A stretch of 64,000 nt of DNA from Rusavskia elegans. Its lineage: Eukaryota > Ascomycota > Lecanoromycetes > Teloschistales > Teloschistaceae. The notes under the pieces are model-generated. The model searched no databases. It saw nothing but the letters and a program-made list of their open reading frames with translations, and was not told the origin of the DNA. Location: positions 186,001-250,000 of the forward strand of contig SAUG01000006.1 of NCBI GenBank assembly GCA_011316305.1, read 5' to 3'. A program made the position numbers and the translations under genes. Positions 52,635 to 63,100 of this stretch are shown here, piece after piece (the first letter of the stretch is position 1; each line of letters begins with the position of its first letter).

Positions 52635-55600
52635 TTATTTGTGCAGCTTCAGCATCACATATGGCACTTCGACATCCTCTTCCGTCTGGTCCTCGACCGT
52701 CATCTCAAATATCACATTCTGCTGGTGTGATGGAATCGGCTTCTTGCTGATCGTCTCCACCAATTTACTCAATCTGAACACGTGTTAACAGGCCTGCCTT
52801 GCACTACCATTCGAATGAACACTTACTTGAGGCCCATCCTATCCTTGAGCTTACTGGGAGGATAGAAGCTCGCGTATAAAAGGCTGACTCCCGAGCTCAG
52901 CATCATAATGTCCAGCCCTTGTTTCTTGAAATCGTCGAGGAATTCCTGCAGCGTGACATCTTCGACTTCGAATCGATCCCACAGCTTGTCGATCGTCACT
53001 TTGCCATTGGTTCCAAGATACTCACCCTTCGGGCTTGCAATCGGCTCGCTGAATCCGAAGAACGGCAATGCCAGATTGACGAACCCGTTCTTGTACTGCT
53101 CAATGTCCTCTTTGCCGTCGATAATCTTGTACAGCTCCAGCACAACGAGCCCCGTCACTAGCGCCGTTGTCGTGGCAATGGCTGGGATGATCTTGCCGGC
53201 AATGAATTTGGTCTTGTGCCGGTCCGCTTCGGGGATCGCATAATTCTGAGCGCGCAGATTGCTGGCAGCCGTGATGAAGTCAATGTGGTGGTTCGTATCA
53301 TCGTCCTTCTCGAATTCCACCGGCTGCAATCTGGAGCCTTCGGAAGGGTCGGGCGGAGGTAGCGATGAGACCAGCTTGTGCAGTTCGTCGTTGTCATCGA
53401 AGGTGGATTCTCCGTTCTGCGCGTTGGGATCTGGCTCGTTTTCGTCCGCCTGGATCTTGACCGTAGGGTTAGGAGAGAACTCGGGAATGATCATGTTTTC
53501 CATGACCTCCAGATAACGAGCTTCCGGCATTCCCTTGTCCTTCTTGATGCCGTAGTTGAAGGCATGGAGGTTGGCAGTAGCTTTGATGAAGCTGAAATGC
53601 GTAGGGTTGCTGGCGTCAAATTTCAAAGGATCTGGTGCTCGTTTGGGACCGGACCAGAATGGAGCACCGCTGGCAGTCGTTGAGTCTTTGGGGAAGTTGT
53701 ATAGAAGCTGCTGGATCGCGTTGTTGTACTCTTTTTCAAATTGGTTTCTCGCCCAAATGATACAATCGTCAAAGGTCGAAGGCTTTTCACTGACGAGGAA
53801 ATCGCGAATGCTCTGCAGCGTCGGTATCTCATTTCCAGCCTGCTTCAGTGACTGCTCGATGTAATTCGACTGTGTATTGTAAAGGTTGACTGTTTCCGGC
53901 GGGCCTACAAAGTATTGGTGAAACTTCTCCTTCGCCCATGCAATGGTATGCTCGATCTTGTTGGGGAAGCTGCGGAGTGTACACTGTGGGAATGACTGCT
54001 CAGGGGGATCCTGCGAACTCGAGTATGATTCGGTCAAGCGCGGCAAGACGACTTGTGAATTACCCTTGGTGCCTAGAGTACCGCTGTCGACGAGAGGTTT
54101 TCGGAAGAACACGCATCGACGGTCCACGTATTGTCTAGCATCAACGTTGTCTAGAGCGTTCGTGACCCCGTCAAGTTCCTCCCAGAATTTTTCACTAAAG
54201 ACATGCTCGGTCTCGGGTCCCACTCGATCTCGGAAGGTGATGATCTTCCCTGTCAGTTCTGGATTCATCGCCTGAACAGCTTCCGCGGCGCAATCCGCCT
54301 TCAGCTTTCCGACATCTTTTGGCCTGAACAAAAACTGTCGATTGAGGTTGCTTTTTTCAATCTGATCCATGTCCGCAACATTGATCTTGCCCTTGGGCCC
54401 CGTCGCCAGACCCATCAAAGCCCAGTTCTTAAGCATCTCGCACCCAATGGCGCCAGCGCCGACAAGGAATTGATTTACATTAGCAAGCTTCTCCTGGAAC
54501 TTTGCTCCGAAGACTGCGACTTGACCATCATAACGGGAACCAGTGGGTTTGCATATATCCTCAGACCGCTCCACCGATGATGGCAGGGACTCGAGGGAGT
54601 CAAAGTAAAGCCATTGCACGATCGGATGGAATTTTCCGGAAACAGATTTCAGCACCTCCTGTGCTGCTAAACCGCCGAAGAATGCGGCCATCGGGCTCAG
54701 ATCTCCTCGGGCCTGGTAGCTCAGTTCACGGATGAGCTTTTCGTCAAGCTCTACTTTGTCCTCACTTTCGCCAGCCAAGCCTTGAGCTATTTCGAGAACC
54801 TCTGTGGCATCTTTATCGCTGTGAGGCTTTGGCAGGTGGTCATGCTTGTCCCTGAAGGCATGCAGCGCCTGAAATCCTACATGAAGTTGCTGGGGTCGAT
54901 CGAACTTGGCAAAATCCGATATCAGGATTTCCGGCTTCTGTAGCTGTTCCGAGAGGGGCTGGAAATCGACGAGCTTGGGCATCTTGACCTGTGTGTACAG
55001 ACCGCCACGTCTGTACTCACCAAGTCCAGAAACATCGCCAATGGAGAATGTGTAAGGCCCCTTGACGACTATCTTGCGAGGTGCTGAGTCGTTCAGAGAC
55101 TCCATGCCTTGGATTTCCGAAAACGTGACATAATCACCATCTTCGAGACCATGCCGCGTCTCGTCAAGCGCAGAAACCACGCCTTCCGAGTCGATGTCGG
55201 CGACAATACCGCTTACGGGGGTTTCTCCGGTGGGATCGGCGATTGCGAACTGCTTTCCAAAATCCGTGAAGATGGACCCAAACAGCCCAAAGATGTCGGC
55301 AACGACAATAAAGATTCCGTTCTTGTGAGCAAAATCGGAAATCGTGAGTTGATCTTTGAGGGAGGTGCCGGTCAGTACAATGACCTGATATTGACGGAGA
55401 TCATCCAGGTTCTCCGTGAGAGACTGTGAGGGATAAACGGAGACTGGAGTGTAGGCGTTCAGCTCAGCGACCCTGGGTGCAGTCACAGCAGCTCGGGGCT
55501 TGCCAACATCATCGGGGTGTAGGAAGAATTGCGAGGATAGGTCGGAAATGGTGGCAGGTTCAGGGTCGAACAGGGTCAAAGATTTGACACCTGCTAGGGC

Positions 55601-55938
55601 GATGTTTTTCGCTATGATGTTTCAGTAACCGCTCCAACCGTTTGATGACAGCTGGACACACCAATCTCAACGCCCAGGCCTCGAAGTCCGGCAATGAGAA
55701 CATGCGAGGAGCCCATGCGTTTCATAGCTTCATGCCCGAGAACGTAGAGCTGTCTACTGTAGAGAGACTCATCGATGTCCCCATTCTTCAGCTGGCCGAC
55801 GTCTACGGCAGATCCGTCGATGTCCATATTGTTGTCCTGGTGGGAGTATCCGTCAGTATGATAGAAGGTGGTTGTTTTGCGGTGGAAGGATTGATCCAAG
55901 AGGTCGGTTTTATATGGAGGGTTCGTAGAATGACTCAT
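52635..55938 (-). CDS. UBA1: Ubiquitin-activating enzyme E1
   Basis: ATP-dependent E1 that adenylates ubiquitin and passes it to E2s. Exons 55938-55662, 55611-52827 and 52773-52635 (introns 50 and 53 bp) give 1066 residues. The N-terminal inactive adenylation half starts [21 protein letters not shown] and [18 protein letters not shown], joined across intron 1. The active half has [20 protein letters not shown] (ATP loop about 477-482) and [18 protein letters not shown]. The catalytic cysteine is about C636 in [20 protein letters not shown]. The C-terminal ubiquitin-fold domain ends in exon 3 with [12 protein letters not shown]. Length and motif order are those of fungal Uba1. It is divergent from the GH125 gene across 959 bp. 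Confidence 0.95.
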
Positions 55939-56897
55939 GTTCCTTCACGTACCATGATGAATCTTCTATCGGGTCGAGCGTGTTCGGTCGAAGCCTTCCT
56001 CTTGCCTGGCTTCACGCCCACCGGGGGGATATCGGCGTGGGAGTGAATGGTGAAAGAGTGACGGGATGCTTGCTTTTCGGCAAGCTGACTCCTTCGGCGG
56101 TTGCTCTGACACAGGGACCTCGCCCACCAAATATTATTGCAGCACAGCTAGGTGGTTGCGGCTCGGTCGTGGAGATCAAGATGATGCGGAGCAGTGAGAT
56201 AGGCCACCGAGGTCAAGATGCAATTCCTGTACGTGACGGTGATGCAAAGAGAAGTTCGATCAGCTTCGTGTCAAGAAGGAGGGAGTACAGTCAGGGAATG
56301 TACGAGATGAAACGAAAAGCTGTTGCCGCCAGAGACTGTATTTGTAAGTTATTAAGGGAAGGTGCAGTAGTTGTCACAGTAGTAAAGGTACCTTACAGAG
56401 CAGTGACGTTCGTTCCTTCCCATCCGATCTGCCGCAGGGATCTTGGCGACATCGTTGAATTTCCATCTTGGGCAAGGATGAAGTCGACCAATTCCAGCTT
56501 ACAACCACAACCAGTTCCAAGACCTGCTGCAATTGACCTCGACACCATTCCGAACATAATCTGGTCCTCACTCGATGACTGTTGAAAGGCTCGGAGCCCC
56601 AGCAGTATGATCCATCTCCTCGACTTGTCTCGAAACCGCCAGCTGGTCTAATCGCATATCACCCTGGGTCGTCCTGGAAGATACTCTTGCTGTGTCGTAA
56701 CGGCTCAAGCATGCCACTTCGACGTCCGTATAAGCAATCCTGCTAAGCACGACGTTGACCGGACTGGCCTCTTTCACTCGTGGTAAAATGCTCAAAAATT
56801 ACCAGCGCTAGCTACTGACAAGGTCCCGCCCAACGTTTCCACCCAAGATTATTGCATCGACTGCAATTCCGGAAGGCTTTTCACTTTGAGCTCCATC
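55939..56897. other. Shared promoter region of UBA1 and the GH125 gene
   Basis: No supportable gene. A 201-codon plus-strand frame at 55980-56585 was considered and rejected. Confidence 0.55.
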
Positions 56898-58649
56898 ATG
56901 CGTACCACGGCTGTGTCCTTCGCCATTGTGGCTGCTTGTGTTTCCGCTATAGAAGCCTATGGCGAACAAAATGTACTGGATTACGACATGGAGCCTGACA
57001 GATACAAAGCAGCTTGTCCAGATTATCTTCATTATTCCATGATGCCTCAGTACGTTTGGAGTCCTCCGTCTCATCGTCATCAGCAATGCTGACAAGAGAT
57101 TCAGTCGCCCACTCAGCAAAGGCCCCATTTCTCTCCCATTTCAACGCCCATATCCTCATTGCAGAACGTTTTCCTCACCCTTGGTCGAGAAAGTCATAGA
57201 AGATCTGACTTCAAGGATGAAGGACAAGGACCTTGCGAGGCTATTCGAGAATGCTTTTCCCAATACACTCGATACCACCGTCCGCTGGCATGACGATGGC
57301 AAAATGGGGAAATCCGGGAAGCATAAGGGCAATGACCTCGAAGAAGAAGGACACTGGGATGGCGCCCAAAGTTTCATCGTGACCGGAGACATCAACGCAG
57401 AATGGCTGAGAGATTCGACCAATCAGTTAACTCAGTATCAGGCTCTGGCGAAGAAGGACAAACAATTGGAAAGCTTGATACTGGGAGCAATTAACACCCA
57501 GGCCGAATTTGTCATCGAGTCGCCTTATTGCAACGCCTTCCAGCCGCCCCCGCCAAGTCAAGTGCCCCCGGATTCCAATGGACAGGATGACTCGGTCCAT
57601 CCGGCATACGAACCCACCAGGGTCTTTGAGTGCAAATACGAAATCGACTCGCTGGCCAACTTTCTGGCTTTGGGAAATCAATTCTACAAGAGCACGGGAT
57701 CGAAAGAGTTCCTGCATAGTCGGTGGTATCTGGCACTTGATACGCTTCTTGAAGTTCTGGAGGAACAAGCGAAACCGACGTTTGATCCCGAGACTGGGCG
57801 TTTCACCCGCAACGAGTATCTTTTCAGGCGAAGGACCACTGCCGGTACGGAAACCCTCAGTCTTGGTGGCGTTGGCAACCCCCTGAATGGTGGCACTGGA
57901 CTCATCCGTAGCGCTTTTCGGCCAAGCGATGACGCGACCATCCTCGGATTCTTCATACCAGGAAACGCCTTGATGTCTATGGAGTTGAAAAGAACAGCAG
58001 CGATGTTGAAGGCTGCGGGCAAAAGCAAACTAGCCGAAAAGTTGCAAACGAGAGGCGAGAGCATCGAGAAAGGTATATGGGAGCATGGCGTTGTAATGCA
58101 CAAACGGTACGGTGAGGTCTTCGCCTTCGAAGTGGACGGCTATGGCTCCTCAATCATCATGGATGACGCAAATCTTCCCTCGCTCCTTGCGCTTCCGCTC
58201 ATGGGATTCGTCGAGAAAGACAACAAGGTCTATCAAAACACACGCAAAATGATCCTGGAGCAAGCAGGAAACCCTTATTATCTCAAAGGACGTGCTTTTG
58301 CCGGGATCGGTGGTCCGCATATTGGGCTCCAGCAGGTGTGGCCCATGAGCAGATTGGTGCAAGCGATGACGAGCGAAGACGATGAGGAGATCAGCGACGC
58401 TTTGCATGACGTGCGAGATTCGAGTCGCCTTGGCCTGGTACATGAAAGTATTCATGTGGAACGTATTACAGACTACACACGTAAGCAATCCCTGACACCG
58501 CCGAAACGATAAAAACCGTTTGCTGATTCTGTCCAGGAAGCTGGTTTGCTTGGGCCAATTCAGTATTCGCCCAGACGATCCTCGACGTCGCGGCCAGGAA
58601 GCCGCATCTTTTGTTTGGCAAGGGAGCGGACCCGTACAAGATAGAATAG
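56898..58649 (+). CDS. GH125 exo-alpha-1,6-mannosidase, secretory
   Basis: Glycoside hydrolase family 125 enzyme removing alpha-1,6-mannose from N-glycan or wall mannans. Exons 56898-57049, 57105-58480 and 58537-58649 (introns 55 and 56 bp) give 546 residues. The signal peptide is MRTTAVSFAIVAACVSAIEA, so it is secreted or in the secretory path. Family motifs: CPDYLHYSMMPHRPLSKGP at the first junction, FIVTGDINAEWLRDSTNQL, FECKYEIDSLANFLALGNQF, LIRSAFRPSDDATILGFFIPGN, SSIIMDDANLPSLLALPL, AGIGGPHIGLQQVWPMS and HVERITDYTRSWFAWANSVF across the last junction. It ends GKGADPYKIE. All conserved blocks are intact. Confidence 0.9.
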
Positions 58650-58826
58650 ACTTTGATGGGGTATGGTATTGTCTAACATCATGTTGGGGGCGTTATGGGC
58701 ACCGCAACCTGGGAATCATGATACCCTGTATCACCAATTATCAACCAAGCACCACCTTGATTAGAAGAAATCCCTAGCATATCATCATCCAATACCATAC
58801 AATAATAAATCCCAACCAACCCTCAA

Positions 58827-59657
58827 TCAAGGACTCAACCGTTCAATCCTCCACTCCCTTCTCCCCTCATCCCACAAATATCTAAACCGATCATGCAACC
58901 GACTCTCCCTCCCCTGCCAAAACTCCACCATCTCCGGCACAACTCTCAATCCCCCCCAAAACTCCGGCACCGGAATCTCCTCCCTCCCCTCAAACCTCCC
59001 CTCCACATCCCTCACCCTCCTCTCCAAAACCTCCCTCCCCCCTTCCTCCTCCCTCAAAACACAACTCTGCTCACTAGCCCAAGCCCCCACCCTACTCCCC
59101 CTCGCCCTCAAATCAAAATACTTCTGACTCTCCCCCTCACTCAACCTCTCCACCTTGCCCTCAACCCTAACCTGCCTCTCCACCTCGCGCCACCAAAACG
59201 CCAGACTCGCATGCGGATTACTCCTTACGTCGCTGGCTTTTCGACTCGTGGCCCAGTTGCTGTAGATCACGAAACCGGTGGAGTCGAGTTCCTTGAGGTA
59301 GACGTAGCGGGAGGAGACGGAGCCCGAGGGGAGAGCGGCGGTGGAGAAGCAGGTTGTTTCGGGTTGGTGCACGTTTTGGTCGCGGGCGTGCGTGAACCAG
59401 GTGTGGAATTGGGTGAAGGGGGAGGGGTGGAGTTGGCTGCGGGAGAGGCTGTTTTTGGTGTATTGGTCTGCTTGGTGGGTGGTTTGGTTGCTGGCCGGGG
59501 CGACTGTGGTGGGTTGGGGGGTGTTAGATGGATTGGGGAGGGAGGGTATGTGTTTTGGGGGGTGAGAGATGGAGGGGATGTACGTACAGATGAGCTTTGA
59601 GTCCTTTTGGGCGGACATGGTGGTGATTGAGAGTGAACGTACGAAGGTTCTTAACAT
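58827..59657 (-). CDS. PDX3: Pyridoxamine 5'-phosphate oxidase
   Basis: FMN enzyme making pyridoxal 5'-phosphate from pyridoxine/pyridoxamine phosphate. Exon 1 is 59657-59588 and exon 2 is 59503-58827 (84-bp intron GTACGT...CCACAG), 248 residues. The splice joins SKLI to FAPASNQTTHQADQYTKNSL, matching the usual N-terminal region. Core motifs are FTQFHTWFTHAR, SSRYVYLKELDSTGFVIYSNW, SRKASDVRSNPHASLAFWW, EGKVERLSEGESQKYFDLRARGS, EFWGGLRVVPEMVEFWQGR and LHDRFRY. It ends EWRIERLSP, the conserved C-terminus. The intron is in frame and stop-free, so an unspliced 276-residue product is also open. Codon use in the centre is very C-rich on the plus strand. Confidence 0.9.
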   Translation of the reverse strand: MLRTFVRSLSITTMSAQKDSKLICTYIPSISHPPKHIPSLPNPSNTPQPTTVAPASNQTTHQADQYTKNSLSRSQLHPSPFTQFHTWFTHARDQNVHQPETTCFSTAALPSGSVSSRYVYLKELDSTGFVIYSNWATSRKASDVRSNPHASLAFWWREVERQVRVEGKVERLSEGESQKYFDLRARGSRVGAWASEQSCVLREEEGGREVLERRVRDVEGRFEGREEIPVPEFWGGLRVVPEMVEFWQGRESRLHDRFRYLWDEGRREWRIERLSP

Positions 59658-60156
59658 TGAGGCATGGTTTGATATCGGACGATTAAACCGGACGAATTGT
59701 GAAAGCAGGGTCGTTGGACTCTGTTCATAAGCGCATGTGAATTGATCTCACTACGTCACTGCAGACACAATCGGTGCTCATGATGTGTATGGCAGTGATG
59801 AAATATTTGGTCACATTCATGAGCCTTTTACTTTATACAACTATGTATATGAGCTGCTATGAGTTGAGATTGTTTGCGTAACATCGAGGTTCTCCCACTG
59901 GGGACATCATATTCACCATATTTTCCTCCACATTGAACGCCATATCATCCCTGTTGTTACAAAAGCCATTGCAACATGCTCGCAACTCCCCCGTTCGACT
60001 CCAAAAACTCCCGCTCTGTCGATGAACCAACGAGCTCGCTCACCAAAAGATCCAGGGTATCAAGAAATAAGAAAAGTAAAAAGGAAAAGGCAGAAGCTCG
60101 TATCGCCGGAGGACACGGAAAATATCAGCTGTTTCGAATCGATACAGTCGGGGGTG
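59658..60156. other. Intergenic, no gene seen
   Basis: PDX3 promoter and 3' flank of the PPR gene. Two short frames at 59976-60306 are unsupported. Confidence 0.55.
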
Positions 60157-63100
60157 TCATGCCACCAGGTCAACAGGTGCAATGCTTGTAGCTCGACTGC
60201 TGATGTGGCCAATCAAGTCGACAACTTTGTTCGTTACCGCCGAGGGATACCCCCGGGAGAGCATCTCCTGCACAACCTCGAGGGCCTGCTCTCTCCCCGA
60301 ACCTGACAACAGAGCCCGGGTCATTGCCTCGTAAGTGCTTGGTTCTCGCTTCTCCATGCCGATACGATCGTACAAGCTCTGTGCTTTGGCGACATCGCGA
60401 GCCATGGACCAGCCATGGATAAGGGTGTTGGCAATATATGCTGTCATCTCTACACCTTTGGAGGCCATGTGCTCAAGTAGCTCTTCAGTCTGTTCGACAC
60501 AGTGATTGGCGACCATGGACTCGAATAGAGCCTGGTACAGGCAGGCTTGTGGTCGAACTTCTGGGTTGGCCATGGCAGTGTCAAAAGTAGCCCGGGCACC
60601 GGCCATATCATGGAGAGCGCAGCCCTTTGCGTGGACGAGAGCCGCGTAATGAACTGCTTCTGGACGTAGGCCCGAAGCCCGCATGGCATTCATCACTCCC
60701 TCGGCCGCCGCCATATTGACAGGTTCCAGGGTGGCGTAGGTATCAATGAGTAGTTTGTACGTGTGCATCGTTGGCTGAATGTTCTTCGATACCATCCGAG
60801 AATAATACTCTAGCACTTTCTGGCTGTCGCGTTTCGTGGTCAAGAAGAATTGCATTAAGCTGTTGTAAGGGGCAGGTCGGGGTTTGTAATTGGGCATGCT
60901 CTCCATTTCGTCAAAAAGCTCTTCTGCGTGTCGCTCATTACTGACACGGCAGAGGGCGTTGACGATTGTTCCAAAAGTGACGCTGGTGGGTCGGATGCCA
61001 TGAGCTCGCATCTCAGTGAAGTACCACAGGCAATCGTCAATTCGCCGTGCCTTGCCCAGTTTACCGATCAGAGCGTTGTAGAGGAAAGCGGAAGGCTCGA
61101 CGCCTTCGGATTTTGCGCGGTGGAAGATATCAACTGCTTCTCGGGCTTCATCGAAAGATCTTGTGGACTCTTTCAGAGTCGTAATGTAAAGTCCGAAAGT
61201 GTTCGCTGACGGTGCAGAACCCATTTGAAGTAATTGCTGATGGAACTCAGAAGCGGCCCTTCGCCGTCCCACGGTGAGACATGCCCCAATCATGGAATCG
61301 AGAATCGATGACCAGCCGTCTCGAACCGATGCGTACTGCGGCAGGAAAGCTACGTCTTGCTTGGCCATCCCTAAGAGGTCAAAAATCAGATTGATTCGAC
61401 CTTCTTTGGCTGCTGTGATGATGAGCTTTGCGTACACCATATAACGAGGATGTCGGCCGACGCGGCGCATATTTCTGAATCGCAAGAGAGCATTGTCCAA
61501 GTCTGCACCGCTTTTGAGCCGTGGATTGTCCAGTTCGTCCTGGATGATGTTTGAACCTCTATGGTCAAAGGTTGCTCCGTATGGGTCAAAATCGTCGGGA
61601 TAAGATATAGGTGTTGCGATGGGGGACACTGTTGGGCCGGAGGGAACAATGACAGGATTATTTGATTCAGTCTTAGCCATCTGACGAGCCTGATTCCACT
61701 TCGTAACGATATCGGGACGTTGGGCCTCCATACTCTTCATTGTCCGTTCGACAAGCTTTACGGTTATATCGTCCATTGAAGCGCCATCTTGAAAGACCTT
61801 CGCCAGCAGGTGCTCGAATCTGGCCATATGAGCAACGTCCTGTTGGAAAGCTCCACTGGCGATCATGTCGGCTTCGATTCGAAGAAGTAAGACGATGTCT
61901 TGTTGGCCGAGTTGGGCGATTGCCTCGGGTCCGAGTCCTGCCAACAATTGTTCAGATACTGGCGACACGGGGCCATTGTTTTCAATCATCGTCCATAAAA
62001 GGTCCACGCTAGCCTGTGGCGAAGGAATGGTTTGTTGGGAAGCAAGAGAAGTGCCCACGAGTTCTATCGCCTCGTCAACCTTCTCCTTGGTTTGGTCGAG
62101 AGGAATCTTCGTGTCAGCAGATGCGCGCATTTGGGCGAATGCTGAACGAGCTTGTGTGATTCCTTCGCTGATATGACCATGCGCGATGAGAGCCTTTGCG
62201 TACATGGTCGTCGGTTCAACGAGAGAAGCATCGAAGCTCGAAGAGGCGTACAAAAACGACCAAAACATGCGAGCATCCTCAATCTGGTTGTTGCGAATAT
62301 GTAGAGCAAGCATTGACAGCGCTGCAGTCAATTTTCCTGTGGATTTGGCCTCGATGAGCTGGTATGCTTTAATTGCAGTTTCCATGTCGTTATTGTCGGC
62401 TGCGGCGGAACAGATACGGACCAATGCGTCGCTGCGAGCAACAGGAGTCATGCTACGCTCCTCCGCAATCGCCAGTGCTTCTTTGTACTGCCTGGCATCG
62501 AGACGGTGTTGTATTAGTCCGTGGGTAACTATGATATCTTGAGCACTTTCCAGCAATTCTTGACCGTTTACTTTGGCATTGTCGAAAGAACTGACGATCT
62601 TGGCGAAGAAACGATCGCCGCCTTCGTGTTTGCCACAAATAGCATAGCTTTTGATGACTGCTGCATACACCTCATTGTCATTGCGACATAAAAGCTTGTT
62701 GTGACCAGCGTCATCTTGGATAGCCATCTCCTTGTATGCGTTGTAGCAGTCGATCGCTGTCTTCAGATCTCCAGGACGGGCAAACGCTTCGATCATCGGT
62801 GGAAACATCGAGGCAATTGGCGTGACGTTGTACTTTTCGAGATGTGAATAAATGCGAATCATGGCCTCGACATGTCCATTAAGAGCGCACGCCGTAATCA
62901 GCGACCGATATACCTCGGATGAGAGTAATTGATTTCCACTCTTCGAAACGGCTGAATCGAAAATCTTGACGGCAACACTGAGAGCATCATCCTCGGACAA
63001 TATTGCATATTCGCCTTCATCAGACCGGAAGAGGAATCCGGAATCCATCTTGAGCTCTCCGAATCTGAGACGCTTGACTTCCATTAGTCTCTTCATTTGA

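Noticed and set aside
18136..55938. RAD18, POL32 and UBA1 as a functional DNA-damage-tolerance cluster
   Set aside because: The genes are 13-35 kb apart with many unrelated genes between; no shared promoter or repeat pattern supports clustering.
55980..56585. 201-codon frame in the UBA1/GH125 spacer
   Set aside because: No ATG-proximal context, no family resemblance, lies in a divergent promoter region.
58893..59600. 235-codon plus-strand frame opposite PDX3
   Set aside because: It is the antisense of a clear pyridoxamine-phosphate oxidase and consists of Pro/Leu-rich low complexity caused by codon bias.
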